Shown: positions 23,234 through 31,487 of the stretch, in pieces
Position numbering within the stretch: the stretch's first letter is position 1
How the letters are laid out: the number at the start of each line of letters is the position of its first letter
Source: Polyangiaceae bacterium
GTDB lineage: Bacteria > Myxococcota_A > Polyangia > Polyangiales > Polyangiaceae
DNA: 34,630 nt
Assembly: GCA_020848455.1 (NCBI GenBank)
Contig: JADLAB010000020.1
Coordinates: forward strand, 1-34,630
Direction: 5' to 3'
Notes under the pieces: generated by a model
Database searches by the model: none
What the model was told of the DNA's origin: nothing
The model's input: only the letters and a program-made list of their open reading frames with translations
Position numbers and translations under genes: made by a program

Positions 23234-24724
23234 TCAGAGCGCGATCACGCCGGGTGGGTGGAGCTCGAGCTCGCGCACCTCGCCCGGCCGGAGATCCGAG
23301 CAGCAGGCGGTGTGGCGCGCCCACCAGCGACCGCGCGCGTCGCCACGCTCCACGAACAACATGACAGCCGGGAGCGGGGGCACTTCGTCGATGCGGAAGG
23401 CTCCGCTCGCGTCCGACTTGGTCACGATGCGCTCGGGCGACTTGGGGCACGGCAGCTCCCCCGCGCCCGTGACGACGAGGTCGTCGCCCTCGTCCGTCTC
23501 GCCCATGCACAGGGCGACGGGGACCGGGCGACCCGCTGGCACCCGCCCCGTTAGCGTCCCGCGCACCTTCGGCGCGAGCTCGGGGAGCTCGGGACCGTCG
23601 CCGCTCAGCGCGATCTTGTGGACGGGTAGGAGGGGCAGGCCGGCGACGCGCCCAGGCTCCCAGTGCTCCACCGTGCCGTTCGGCATGCCGACGAAGACAC
23701 CCACCGCGGTCGCGAGCCACACCCTATCGCGCGCGTCCACCGCGAAGTCCTCGATCGCCTCGTGCACCGTCATGGGGGTGCGGTTGACGAAGAGCGACCC
23801 TGCGAGCAGATCCAGCGAGCGCTCGTTTGCGAAGGCGGCGTCGACGAAGCGCACGCTGCCGGCGAAGTCGTCGAGTAGCGCCAGGCCGCCGTGGGCGCGT
23901 CCGCGCGGAGCGAGGTGGTGAAGGTCCAGCGGCTCGCCGAGGGCGCCGTTCGCGACCTCCCTCAAGGTCCAGCTCGCCTCTAGCCACACCTTCCCATCGG
24001 AGGTCGCGAGGAGCTCCGGGTATTGGGCCGGCGGCTCGATGGGGATCTGCTGCCACCCGCCGGCGTCCCGCGCCAGGAGCAGGTTCGGTGCGGCGACGTA
24101 GGGTCGCCCGCGCGTGTCGACCGCGACGGAGCGCCACGCCCGCCTGAGACCGCCGCGCGCGAGCATGGCCCGCAGCTCTCTTGCTGTTTCGCGCACGAAT
24201 TGCTGGCCGTCGTGGTGCAGCAAGAGCGCCTCGTCGTGACCGTGGAACGCGTCGTCGCACAGTGCCCACAGGCTGCGGTCGGCGCCGCCGAAGAAGCGCG
24301 GTACGCTGCAACCCTCGATGGTGATGGCCCGCGGCGTGCGATCGGTCACCTCGTAGATCTGGTTGGCGCTGCATGTGACGTAGGCTCGGCCGTCCTCGGA
24401 GACGGCCAGGTCGCGGATAGGACCATCACATGGGGTGAGCTCGACGCGCTCCACGCGGCCGCCGCCGACGCGGAGCAGCGACTCCGTTCCGCTGCGGCGC
24501 CCCATGATGAAGCGCGGCGCATCGACGGCGAAGTAGGCGACGCCCGAGCCCGCGCGGAGCGCCGGAGCGGTCGGCGCGGCGGAGCCCGCGGAAGCCACGC
24601 TCGCGGCCGCGCCTTCGACCGAAGCCGCCTGCGAGGGCGCCTCGTGTCCCGAACGGCACCCGCTCGCGGCGAGGAGCCAGCACGCGCAGAGCCGGCGCGC
24701 GCGGCGGTTGTTGGATCGACGCAC
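23234..24724 (-). CDS. Beta-propeller lipoprotein (ligand-binding propeller type)
   Basis: 496 residues. GTG 24724 starts MRRSNNRRARRLCACWLLAA and ends the signal at SGC (Cys23). The body has repeated short blades: DLAVSEDGRAYVTCSANQIY, SVAVDTRGRPYVAAPNLLL, ELLATSDGKVWLEASWTL and DFAVDARDRVWLATAVGVF, similar to the propellers of two-component-type sensors (Reg_prop). From about residue 400 a separate C-terminal beta domain (KVRGTLTGRVPAGRPVPVAL, then FRIDEVPPLPAVMLFV) looks like a carboxypeptidase regulatory-like or prealbumin-like fold. There are no transmembrane helices after the signal and no kinase part. Function unknown. A TAGGCT hexamer lies 6 nt before the GTG. Confidence 0.85.
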   Translation of the reverse strand: MRRSNNRRARRLCACWLLAASGCRSGHEAPSQAASVEGAAASVASAGSAAPTAPALRAGSGVAYFAVDAPRFIMGRRSGTESLLRVGGGRVERVELTPCDGPIRDLAVSEDGRAYVTCSANQIYEVTDRTPRAITIEGCSVPRFFGGADRSLWALCDDAFHGHDEALLLHHDGQQFVRETARELRAMLARGGLRRAWRSVAVDTRGRPYVAAPNLLLARDAGGWQQIPIEPPAQYPELLATSDGKVWLEASWTLREVANGALGEPLDLHHLAPRGRAHGGLALLDDFAGSVRFVDAAFANERSLDLLAGSLFVNRTPMTVHEAIEDFAVDARDRVWLATAVGVFVGMPNGTVEHWEPGRVAGLPLLPVHKIALSGDGPELPELAPKVRGTLTGRVPAGRPVPVALCMGETDEGDDLVVTGAGELPCPKSPERIVTKSDASGAFRIDEVPPLPAVMLFVERGDARGRWWARHTACCSDLRPGEVRELELHPPGVIAL

Positions 24725-24730
24725 GGGCGG

Positions 24731-24736
24731 AGCCTA
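24731..24736 (-). promoter_or_regulatory. Putative -10 element TAGGCT, leaderless spacing
   Basis: On the minus strand TAGGCT is followed by CCGCCC and then the GTG at 24724, a 6-nt gap with no ribosome binding site. This supports the GTG as start. Confidence 0.5.
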
Positions 24737-24834
24737 CCCGAAGCGCGGACGCGGGCCCACCGATCGCCGGCGTCCGCCTCGCGGCTCGGGCTATCGAGAG
24801 CGCGCGCGGTGGGCGCGTGCAGGCCGAAGCCAGA

Positions 24835-25090
24835 AGCGCGATCGACCGCATGATCGCGCATCGCGCGCGGCGCACGGATCGTGACGGCGCGCCGCACCGG
24901 CCGTCGGCGCGCTGCTCGGAGGCTCGCCGCGGCGGCCGCTCTGCTACGCTCGGGCGCGTGGTGCGCCGCGCGTGGACTCGTGACCTCACCTTGGGCTCGC
25001 GCCCGCGCGCCGCGTTCGCCTGGGTCGCGTTCGCAGCGGTCGCGCTCGGTCTCGGCGGCTGTCGGGGCGAGCGCCGGCCCGACGCCGCAC
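24835..25090. repeat. 256-bp direct repeat, copy B
   Basis: It is the partner of 21914-22169. Here the lipoprotein side is intact (gene at 24958), while the EEP side is cut after ATG plus five codons and continues into unrelated sequence. Confidence 0.92.
24945..24950 (+). promoter_or_regulatory. Putative extended -10 TGCTACGCT, leaderless spacing
   Basis: TACGCT, preceded by TGC, ends 7 nt before GTG 24958. It is conserved without change in repeat copy A (22024-22029). Confidence 0.5.
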
Positions 25091-25824
25091 CGGCGCCGAC
25101 GGTGCTGTCGAGCGTGGCGCCCGCGCGCGCCGAGGAGCCTCGGCCGAGCGCCGTCGTGGCCCCGAGCTCGACTCCCGACTGGTCGCGCCAGGTGGGGCGC
25201 TGCGTGCGCCTCGAGGGCTACGCGGGGGGCGCCAAGATCGGCCCGCAGCTGCTCGCCCCGGGCTTCGCCATCGGCGTCGTGCTCGACGACCCGCGGGGCG
25301 ACGAGGCCTGGGCGAAGCTCCCGACGAGCGGCCGGGTGCGCGTCGAGGGCGTCGTGACCGAGCGCGCCGATCTACCGGTCTTCGTCCCGAAGCCGGGCGA
25401 GCCCATCGAGCAAGGGATCCCGGTCCCCGAGGGCACCGACCTCGAGGCGGCGCGCCGGCGCTACGTCGTCGAGCGCGCGCGGGTCGAGCTCCTGCGGCGC
25501 GTCGCCGACGTCGAGACCGAGCTCGGCGCGGCCGTCGGCCGCGAGCTCGCGCTCGGCGGCGTCGTGTGGTCGATGAACGGCCACTACTGGTTCGTGCACG
25601 ACGGCGTCGAGCTCCACCTCGAGGGGGCCGAGCCCGAGGGCGGCTGGGGCGCGTTCCACGGTCGCACGCTCGAGCTCCGCGGCCGGCTAGCGCGCCGGCC
25701 GATGCCGCGCCTCGATCAGCTCCTCGAGAAGCCGAAGCCCGACCTCGCCGACGCCTTCGTCCTCGACGTGAGGTCGACCGCCCCGCACCCGCCGTGGCCG
25801 CCCGCGCCGTGCGCCGCGCCCTGA
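24958..25824 (+). CDS. Lipoprotein of unknown function
   Basis: 288 residues. GTG 24958 (or the adjacent GTG 24961) opens a long Arg-containing n-region and the hydrophobic core FAWVAFAAVALGLGGC, with Cys35 as the lipid site. After an Ala/Pro linker the mature part has a beta-rich unit (GRCVRLEGYAGGAKIGPQLL to RVRVEGVVTERADLPVF) and a helical region (AARRRYVVERARVELLRRV). A second beta unit (GGVVWSMNGHYWFVHDGVEL, then TLELRGRLARRPMPRL) resembles the first, so this may be a duplicated small barrel (OB-like). No catalytic motif. Its 5' end is inside repeat copy B. It converges on the PAP2 gene. Confidence 0.82.
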   Translation: MVRRAWTRDLTLGSRPRAAFAWVAFAAVALGLGGCRGERRPDAAPAPTVLSSVAPARAEEPRPSAVVAPSSTPDWSRQVGRCVRLEGYAGGAKIGPQLLAPGFAIGVVLDDPRGDEAWAKLPTSGRVRVEGVVTERADLPVFVPKPGEPIEQGIPVPEGTDLEAARRRYVVERARVELLRRVADVETELGAAVGRELALGGVVWSMNGHYWFVHDGVELHLEGAEPEGGWGAFHGRTLELRGRLARRPMPRLDQLLEKPKPDLADAFVLDVRSTAPHPPWPPAPCAAP

Positions 25825-25851
25825 GCTTCGCCGGCGGTCTCGAAAGCGGAA

Positions 25852-25949
25852 CGAGCCGAACCACGGAGCCACCGAGACGCGGAGCGTCACACGGAGGAGC
25901 CCCCGAACCTCGTCGGCTCGGGACGGCTCTCCGTGCCGTGCCTCCGTGG
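25852..25949. repeat. Octamer repeats and inverted repeat between convergent genes
   Basis: Left arm: CCACGGAG, CCACCGAG, ACGCGGAG at 25861-25884 and CACACGGAG at 25888. The right arm has the complement (CTCCGTG at 25929, CTCCGTGG at 25942). CGAGCCGA (25852-25859) also pairs with TCGGCTCG (25913-25920). The stretch lies between the stops of two convergent genes and could act as a bidirectional Rho-independent-like structure, though no T-run follows. Confidence 0.6.
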
Positions 25950-25987
25950 TGGTCTGCCGGGCACCTCGAGGGGAGTCCCGACCGCCG

Positions 25988-26857
25988 TCAGAAGCTGCCC
26001 TTGAAGCCGAAGGTCCCGCCCGCGCGGGCCGCCGACGCGTACACGCCCGACACCTCGGCCGCCGCGGCGCTCGGCCGGTGCAGATAGGGGACGAGCACGC
26101 CGATGCCCGAGCCGACGAGCATGCCGGTGAGCACGTCGGTGAAGTAGTGCTTGTCCGCCGCGATGCGCAGCCACCCGGTGATGGCCGCGGCGCTCACGCC
26201 GCTCGCCCAGATGACGGGCGCCATGCGGTAGCCGCGCAGGCTCGCCACCATGCCGCTCGAGACGGCGAGCGAGAAGCCGAGCGTCGTGTGGCCCGAGAAG
26301 AAGGACAGGTTGTTGTCGCTCGGCTGCTCGGTGTCGTCCTTGTCGTCGGCGCCGAGGACGTGCACGAAGGGGCGCTCGCGGCCCACCGCGAACTTCACGA
26401 GCTGGTTCAGATCGGCGGCGACCATGGCGCTCTCGGCGATGACGAGCGCGTCCACGGCCCAGTCCTCGGCCGAGCCGTGCTCGACGGCCACGGCCACGGC
26501 GTCGAGCCCGAAGGCGAGGGCCGGCCCGAGCCCGAAGCCCGTCACGTTGCTCGCCATGTTGGCCGCCCGCTGCGCGCTCCTCGAGCCGAGCGGGCCTCGC
26601 AAGGCCGCGTCGAGCGCGTTCAGGGTGTCGGTGCCGTCGTCCGCGCGGTCGCACCAGCGGCAGCTCGCGGGCGCGAGGTAGCCCTTCAGGATCTCGCTCG
26701 TGATCCAGGCGCTGGCGCCGATGAGCGTGATCGGTAGATCGGCGCGCAGATCGAAGGCGAGCTCGTGGATGTGCGAGGGCGGCTCCGGCTCCTGGGCCCT
26801 CGCGACCGAGGTCGAGAGGCCGAGCGCGAGCACCGTCCCGAGCGCGACGCGGTTCAT
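25988..26857 (-). CDS. PAP2 superfamily phosphatase
   Basis: 289 residues. The signal peptide VALGTVLALGLSTSVARAQ ends in an Ala-x-Ala site, so this part is exported and not lipidated. The three PAP2 signatures are in order: KFAVGRERPFVH (K-x6-RP), LSFFSGHTTLGFSLAV (SGH) and GWLRIAADKHYFTDVLTGML (R-x5-H-x3-D). Hydrophobic segments around and after these, ASGVSAAAITG and GMLVGSGIGVLVPYL, suggest a membrane-bound enzyme acting on lipid phosphates such as undecaprenyl pyrophosphate or phosphatidate; the substrate is inferred only. The ending GGTFGFKGSF, terminating in Phe, resembles an outer-membrane targeting signal. ATG 26857 is supported by a TAGCAT hexamer 7 nt upstream. Confidence 0.9.
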   Translation of the reverse strand: MNRVALGTVLALGLSTSVARAQEPEPPSHIHELAFDLRADLPITLIGASAWITSEILKGYLAPASCRWCDRADDGTDTLNALDAALRGPLGSRSAQRAANMASNVTGFGLGPALAFGLDAVAVAVEHGSAEDWAVDALVIAESAMVAADLNQLVKFAVGRERPFVHVLGADDKDDTEQPSDNNLSFFSGHTTLGFSLAVSSGMVASLRGYRMAPVIWASGVSAAAITGWLRIAADKHYFTDVLTGMLVGSGIGVLVPYLHRPSAAAAEVSGVYASAARAGGTFGFKGSF

Positions 26858-26864
26858 CGCCGCG

Positions 26865-26870
26865 ATGCTA
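26865..26870 (-). promoter_or_regulatory. Putative -10 element TAGCAT, leaderless spacing
   Basis: On the minus strand TGTAGCAT is followed by CGCGGCG and the ATG at 26857. The gap is 7 nt and contains no Shine-Dalgarno. Confidence 0.5.
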
Positions 26871-26904
26871 CACCGGGCGCGCCCGCGCCGCGCATCCCGC
26901 CGTC

Positions 26905-27201
26905 TCAGCGCTGCCGCAGGAGCGAGATGCGCATCGGCCGCACCTCGGCCCGGAACACGCCCGCCACGACGGCCGGATCGGCCGCCATGAGCGCGCGCGC
27001 CTCGGCCTCGGTCTCGGTCTCGAAGATGCCGAGGCCGAGCGAGCCGTCGAGGCACGGGCCCGCGAGCAGGAGCTGCCCCCTGGCGAGCAGCTCCTCGAGG
27101 TAGTGGAAGTGCCGGTCGATGGTCTCGGCCTCGACCGGCGTCAGCGTGGCCGGCGAGAAGCCCGGGCGCGTCGGGTAGAGCAGGTACGCGAAGTGGCTCA
27201 C
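26905..27201 (-). CDS. YciI-like protein
   Basis: 98 residues. It is a small dimeric alpha-beta fold. Segments: SHFAYLLYPTRPGFSPATL, then HFHYLEELLARGQLLLAGPC, DGSLGLGIFETETEAEARAL, and MAADPAVVAGVFRAEVRPMR. The His before YLEEL and the GPxxDG turn match the YciI family, whose members have poorly known, possibly lyase or dehydrochlorinase-like activity. GTG 27201 is chosen because protein character begins there; upstream is a CGCACC repeat. It follows nrdJ by 43 nt on the same strand and may be co-transcribed with it. Confidence 0.85.
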   Translation of the reverse strand: MSHFAYLLYPTRPGFSPATLTPVEAETIDRHFHYLEELLARGQLLLAGPCLDGSLGLGIFETETEAEARALMAADPAVVAGVFRAEVRPMRISLLRQR

Positions 27202-27233
27202 GGTGCGGGTGCGCGTGCGGGTGCGCGGGTGCG
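27201..27233. repeat. Hexamer-type simple repeat GTGCGG
   Basis: GGTGCGGGTGCGCGTGCGG and similar units fill the gap between nrdJ and the YciI-like gene, possibly hiding or replacing its ribosome binding site. Confidence 0.7.
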
Positions 27234-27244
27234 AGCGGGACGCC

Positions 27245-30200
27245 TCAGCTGCAGCCGAGGGAGTTGCCGCAGTTGAGGCACTTGTAGCAGGCGCCGTTGC
27301 GGACGGTGATGTGGCCGCAGGCGTCGCACACCGGCGCGTCACCCATCATCTCCTCGAGCTGGGCGTCGAGCCCGCCGACGCGCACCTCTTCGGGTGCGGG
27401 CGGCGCGATGCTCGTCGTCATCATGAGGGCGCGCGGCGCGCTCGTGGTCTCGCCCGCGTGGTCCTTCTCCGACGGATCCTGGATCGGGGCGGCCGGCGGC
27501 ACGTGCGCGAGCTCGTAGCGCTGCAGGTACTCGACCCCGATCACGCGGAACACATAGTCGACGATCGAGGTCGCGAACTTGATGTTGTCGTGGCCTTCGA
27601 CCGGACCCTGCGGCTCGAAGCGCGTGAAGGTGAACTGGTCGACATAGGTGTCGAGCGGCACGCCGTACTGCAGGCCCACCGACACCGCCATGGCGAAGCA
27701 GTTCATGAGCGAGCGGAAGGCGGCGCCCTCCTTGTGCATGTCGATGAAGATCTCGCCGAGCGCGCCGTCGAGGTACTCGCCGGTGCGGAGGAAGATCTTG
27801 TGGCCGCCGACCTTGGCCTCCTGCGTGAAGCCGGTGCGCTTCTTCGGCAGGCGCACGCGCACCCCGGTCGGGTGCACGTCGGGCCGCGGCGCGAGCGTCG
27901 TCACCGGCGGAGGCAGGCTGCTCGCCGCGGGCGCGGTCTTGGCGACCTCGTCCTTCTTCTCGTCGCTCGAGTTCGACAGCGGCTGCGAGGCCTTGCAGCC
28001 GTCGCGGTACAGGGCGACCGCCTTCAGCCCGAGGCGCCAGCCCTCTTCGTAGATGCGCTGCACGTCGTCGACCGTCGCCTCGTTCGGGAGGTTCACGGTC
28101 TTGGAGATCGCGCCCGAGAGGAAGGGCTGCACGGCGGCCATCATCTTCACGTGCGACATCGGCTCGAGGAAGCGCACGCCCGTGCGCCCGCAGCGGTTGG
28201 CGCAGTCGAAGATCGGCAGGTGGGCGGGGTCGAGGTAGGGCGCGCCCTCGATGGTCATGCGCCCGACGATCACGTCCGAGGCCTCCTGGATCTCGTCCGT
28301 CGAGAAGCCGAGGTGGCGGAGCAGGCCCACGCTGCCCTTCTTGGCGGTGGAGCCGCTCGCGTCGGCCGCGTAGCCGGGCACGCCGAGGCGCGCGTAGCAC
28401 GCCTCGCCGACGACCCACGGCGAGAACGCCTGCTGCAGATCGAAGGCGCTCGGCAGCGCGGCCTCGACCTTGTCGACCTCCTCGACCGTGAGGCCGCGGG
28501 CGAGCAGGCTGGCGCGGCTCACGTGGGGTGCCGCGAGCAGCGTGTTCGTGCCCGAGATGTAGGCGACGATCTCCTGCACCTGCGCCTCGGGGTAGCCGAG
28601 GGTGCGGAGCGCCAGCGGGACCGAGTTGTTGACGATCTTGAAGTAGCCGCCGCCGGCCAGCTTCTTGAACTTCACGAGCGCAAAGTCGGGCTCGACGCCC
28701 GTCGTGTCGCAGTCCATCAAGAGGCCGATGGTGCCGGTCGGCGCGAGCACCGTCGCCTGGGCGTTGCGGTAGCCGTGTCGCCGGCCGAGCTCGACCGCCA
28801 CGTCCCAGTCGTCACAGGCCGCGCGCCACAGCGGCGCCGGGCACTTCTCGCGGTCGATGGCGTAGGCCGCCTCGCGGTGCATGCCCATCACGCGCAGCAT
28901 GGGCTCGCGGTTCTTGGCGAAGCCCGCGAAGGCGCCCTTCTTGTCCGCCATCTCGGCCGAGACGCGGTAGGCATGACCGCACATGATGGCCGTGAGCGAG
29001 GCGGCGACGGCGCGCCCCTCGTCGGAGTCGTAGGCGAGCCCGAGGCGCATGAGCAGCGTGCCGAGGTTCGCGTAGCCGAGCCCGAGCGGCCGGTAGTCGT
29101 GCGAGTTCTTCGCGATGAGCGGGGTCGGGTAGCTCGACAGATCGACCAGGATGTCCTGGGCCACGAAGAAGACGCGGACGGCGTGGCGGTAGAGCTCGAC
29201 GTCGAAGGTGTTGTCGTCGCGCAGGAACTTCGTGAGGTTGAGGCTCGCGAGGTTGCAGGCCGAGTCGTCGAGGAACATGTACTCGCTGCACGGATTCGAG
29301 GCGCGGATCGCGTCCGAGTTCGGGCAGGTGTGCCAGCGGTTGATGGTCGAGTCGTACTGCACGCCCGGGTCGGCGCAGGCCCACGCGGCCTCGGCCAGGG
29401 TGTGCCACAGCTCGCTCGCCTGGTACTCCTCGACGACCTCGCCCGTCGTGCGCGCGCGCGTCTGCCACACGCCGGTCGGCGCGTCGGCGCGCAGCGGCAG
29501 GCCGAGCGCGGCGCTGCCGGTCGTGGCGGCCGACCCGAGCGCGGCGCGCATGAAGGCGTCGCTCACGCGCACCGAGTTGTTCGAGTTCTGGCCGCTGACC
29601 GTGTGGTAGGCCTCGCCGTTGAAGTCGGCGTCGTAGCCTGCCGCGATGAGCGCCTTGGCCTTCTTCTCCTCGCGCACCTTCCACTGGATGAAGTCGGCGA
29701 TCTCGGGGTGGTCCATGTCGAGACACACCATCTTGGCGGCGCGGCGCGTGGTGCCGCCGCTCTTGGTGGAGCCGGCCGCGCGGTCGAAGACCTCGAGGAA
29801 GCTCATCAGGCCGCTCGACGTGCCGCCGCCCGAGAGCTTCTCCTGCTTGCCGCGGATGGCGCTGAAGTTGGTGCCCGTGCCGGAGCCGTACTTGAAGAGG
29901 CGGGCCTCGCTCTTGACGAGGTCGAACATGCTCATCAGGTCGTCCTGGATCGACTGGATGAAGCACGCCGAGCACTGCGGGCGCTCGTAGGCGTTGTCGA
30001 TCTCGATGACCTCGTCCTTGGCCGCCTCGGCCTCGCAGCCCGTCGGCAGCGGCGTGTTCGCGCCGCGCGCGACGTAGTCGAAGGCGTAGTTGCCGCCCGT
30101 GCCGCGGATCTCGTAGGCGTGCCACAGGCCGCAGTTGAACCACACGGGCGAGTTGAAGGCGCCGTACTGGTTCACGAGCAGGTAGCCGAGCTCGGCCTCG

Positions 30201-30841
30201 AAGGCGTCGGCGTCGGCGCGCGTGGCGAAGTAGCCGCCCAGGCTCTCGCCCGCCTCGCGGATGGTGTGGGCGATGCGGCTGACCACCTGGCGCACGCTGG
30301 TCTCGCCCGTGCGCTTGTCGCCGTGCAGGCCGGCCTTGCGGAAGTACTTGGAGACGACGATGTCGGTCGCGAGCTGCGACCAGCCGGCGGGGATCTCGGC
30401 CCCCTCCATCTTGAAGACGATGGAGCCGTCGGGGTTCGTGATGACGCTCGAGCGGCGCTCCCAGCGCACCTCGTCGAAGGGGTCGACGCCGGGCCGCGTG
30501 GTGCGGCGCTGGAACTCGAGGCCCACGCGCCCGCGCCGCGCCGCCTTGCGCTCGGCGTGCGTGCCGCCGCCGCCCTTGCGCGCGCGCTCGTTCTTCGTCT
30601 TGGTTGCCGCCCCGCGCTTCGTCTCGGCGACGAGCGCGAGCCCGGCGCCACTCGAGCCCGCGCGGCCGCTCGCCGCGCGGCCCATGTCGGCGGTCTCGAA
30701 GCTGCGCGGCGGCACGCTGTCGGCGCGCGCCCGCCCGCTCGCGGGAGCGACCCCGTCGTGCTCCGAGCTCGGGCCGCCGTCCGCGCGCCCCCGCTTGTGG
30801 CTCATGCCGTTACCATTGCCCACGATGTTCGCCTGCGCCAT
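27245..30841 (-). CDS. nrdJ: Adenosylcobalamin-dependent ribonucleotide reductase (class II)
   Basis: 1,198 residues. It reduces ribonucleotides to deoxyribonucleotides with coenzyme B12, independently of oxygen. Signatures: [51 protein letters not shown], the active-site [19 protein letters not shown] (Asn516, Cys518, Glu520), [20 protein letters not shown], and a C-terminal redox/zinc tail with CDACG and [13 protein letters not shown]. The C-terminal extension (about 930-1198) with [20 protein letters not shown] is the usual long NrdJ type. The N-terminal about 45 residues are Gly/Arg/Ser-rich and poorly conserved; ATG 30805 is a possible later start. GGAGACAGG lies just before ATG 30841. 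It is preceded by a 646-nt divergent intergenic region. Confidence 0.97.
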   Translation of the reverse strand: MAQANIVGNGNGMSHKRGRADGGPSSEHDGVAPASGRARADSVPPRSFETADMGRAASGRAGSSGAGLALVAETKRGAATKTKNERARKGGGGTHAERKAARRGRVGLEFQRRTTRPGVDPFDEVRWERRSSVITNPDGSIVFKMEGAEIPAGWSQLATDIVVSKYFRKAGLHGDKRTGETSVRQVVSRIAHTIREAGESLGGYFATRADADAFEAELGYLLVNQYGAFNSPVWFNCGLWHAYEIRGTGGNYAFDYVARGANTPLPTGCEAEAAKDEVIEIDNAYERPQCSACFIQSIQDDLMSMFDLVKSEARLFKYGSGTGTNFSAIRGKQEKLSGGGTSSGLMSFLEVFDRAAGSTKSGGTTRRAAKMVCLDMDHPEIADFIQWKVREEKKAKALIAAGYDADFNGEAYHTVSGQNSNNSVRVSDAFMRAALGSAATTGSAALGLPLRADAPTGVWQTRARTTGEVVEEYQASELWHTLAEAAWACADPGVQYDSTINRWHTCPNSDAIRASNPCSEYMFLDDSACNLASLNLTKFLRDDNTFDVELYRHAVRVFFVAQDILVDLSSYPTPLIAKNSHDYRPLGLGYANLGTLLMRLGLAYDSDEGRAVAASLTAIMCGHAYRVSAEMADKKGAFAGFAKNREPMLRVMGMHREAAYAIDREKCPAPLWRAACDDWDVAVELGRRHGYRNAQATVLAPTGTIGLLMDCDTTGVEPDFALVKFKKLAGGGYFKIVNNSVPLALRTLGYPEAQVQEIVAYISGTNTLLAAPHVSRASLLARGLTVEEVDKVEAALPSAFDLQQAFSPWVVGEACYARLGVPGYAADASGSTAKKGSVGLLRHLGFSTDEIQEASDVIVGRMTIEGAPYLDPAHLPIFDCANRCGRTGVRFLEPMSHVKMMAAVQPFLSGAISKTVNLPNEATVDDVQRIYEEGWRLGLKAVALYRDGCKASQPLSNSSDEKKDEVAKTAPAASSLPPPVTTLAPRPDVHPTGVRVRLPKKRTGFTQEAKVGGHKIFLRTGEYLDGALGEIFIDMHKEGAAFRSLMNCFAMAVSVGLQYGVPLDTYVDQFTFTRFEPQGPVEGHDNIKFATSIVDYVFRVIGVEYLQRYELAHVPPAAPIQDPSEKDHAGETTSAPRALMMTTSIAPPAPEEVRVGGLDAQLEEMMGDAPVCDACGHITVRNGACYKCLNCGNSLGCS

Positions 30842-31083
30842 TGCCTGTCTCCGATCCCCCGGCGCCCGCCGTCCGGCTGCGCCGTCGCCTTGCCGCCGAC
30901 CCTACGAAACCCGGCGCGCGCGCTCGCGCGCGCACCGCTCCACCCGACGTCTTCCCCTGCCGCTTCGCTCGACCGCTGCGCCCGGGCTGCTCGGCGTCCG
31001 AGCCGCCCGGGGCCTACGCAAGCTACGAAAGTGGACGCGCGCGCTCGCTCGGGCCAGCCGCGGTGTCCGCCGCGCGACCGGCC

Positions 31084-31335
31084 CGACGCTGGTCCCCGGG
31101 ACGAACAGCGTCGCCGGGGCCCGGTGACGAAGGAAGCTTCAACGATCGACGCGCTGCTGACATGTCTGCGTCCGACCCCCCGTTGCCCTCGCCTGCAGTC
31201 GTTCGAAGCCGCGTTGCCTTCGCTCCCGGCACTCGCGTCGGGAGCCGTGATTACTACCCCAATGTCTAGTGGCGGAGCAAACCAAAAAAGGGGGTCTCGG
31301 GCCAAGTCCTCGGAAAGCCGCGGGACTTTTTTTTT
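31084..31335 (+). ncRNA. Candidate structured RNA or RNase J leader ending in a terminator
   Basis: The plus strand has a strong hairpin CGACGCTG/CAGCGTCG (31084-31113, with inner GTCC/GGAC), a hairpin GCTCCCG/CGGGAGC (31222-31245) and a terminator with nine T residues at 31304-31335. No plus-strand gene lies upstream, so the terminator must serve a small RNA or attenuate the leader of the RNase J gene 150 nt later. The 5' end is not known; the start given is simply the first strong hairpin. No known RNA family was recognised. Confidence 0.35.
31304..31335 (+). terminator. Intrinsic terminator
   Basis: AAGTCC pairs with GGACTT; CGG pairs with CCG inside, with a small internal loop and a four-base loop AAAG, followed by a run of T (31327-31335). 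It is the clearest intrinsic terminator in the window. Confidence 0.7.
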
Positions 31336-31487
31336 GGCGCGGCGGCCCGCCTGAACGGACGACGCCTAGACACAAGCTACGCGGAACAAGTGCGCAGATT
31401 ATCAACAATTTCTCCCGAGCTTGCCCACCGGGTGGCGCGCGCGCCCGCAGCTCACCTGCGCCGCGCGCGTGGTGGTAACGGGGAGCC

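Larger units (their letters stand above)
30842..31487. other. Divergent nrdJ / RNase J intergenic region
   Basis: 646 nt without a convincing protein. The nrdJ-proximal part (30842-31080) is GC-rich with many short inverted repeats. The region 31130-31420 is clearly less GC-rich and likely holds the promoters. On the minus strand TTGCTC and TAGTAA (about 31280 and 31253), spaced 18 nt, are a possible nrdJ promoter. I looked for a cobalamin riboswitch on the nrdJ side and found only CCACTAG near 31267, not enough to call one. Plus-strand hairpins and a terminator are listed separately. Confidence 0.5.

Noticed and set aside
30842-31290. Cobalamin riboswitch upstream of nrdJ
   Set aside because: Expected from the B12 dependence of NrdJ, but only a CCACTAG resembling part of the B12 box was found, without the other conserved segments.
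27203-31354. 1,383-codon plus-strand open frame
   Set aside because: Antisense shadow of nrdJ; a long open frame is expected opposite a GC-rich gene.
31395-31408. DnaA box in ATTATCAACAA
   Set aside because: A single site with one mismatch to TTATCCACA, no cluster and no dnaA/dnaN/gyrB neighbours, so no origin is called.
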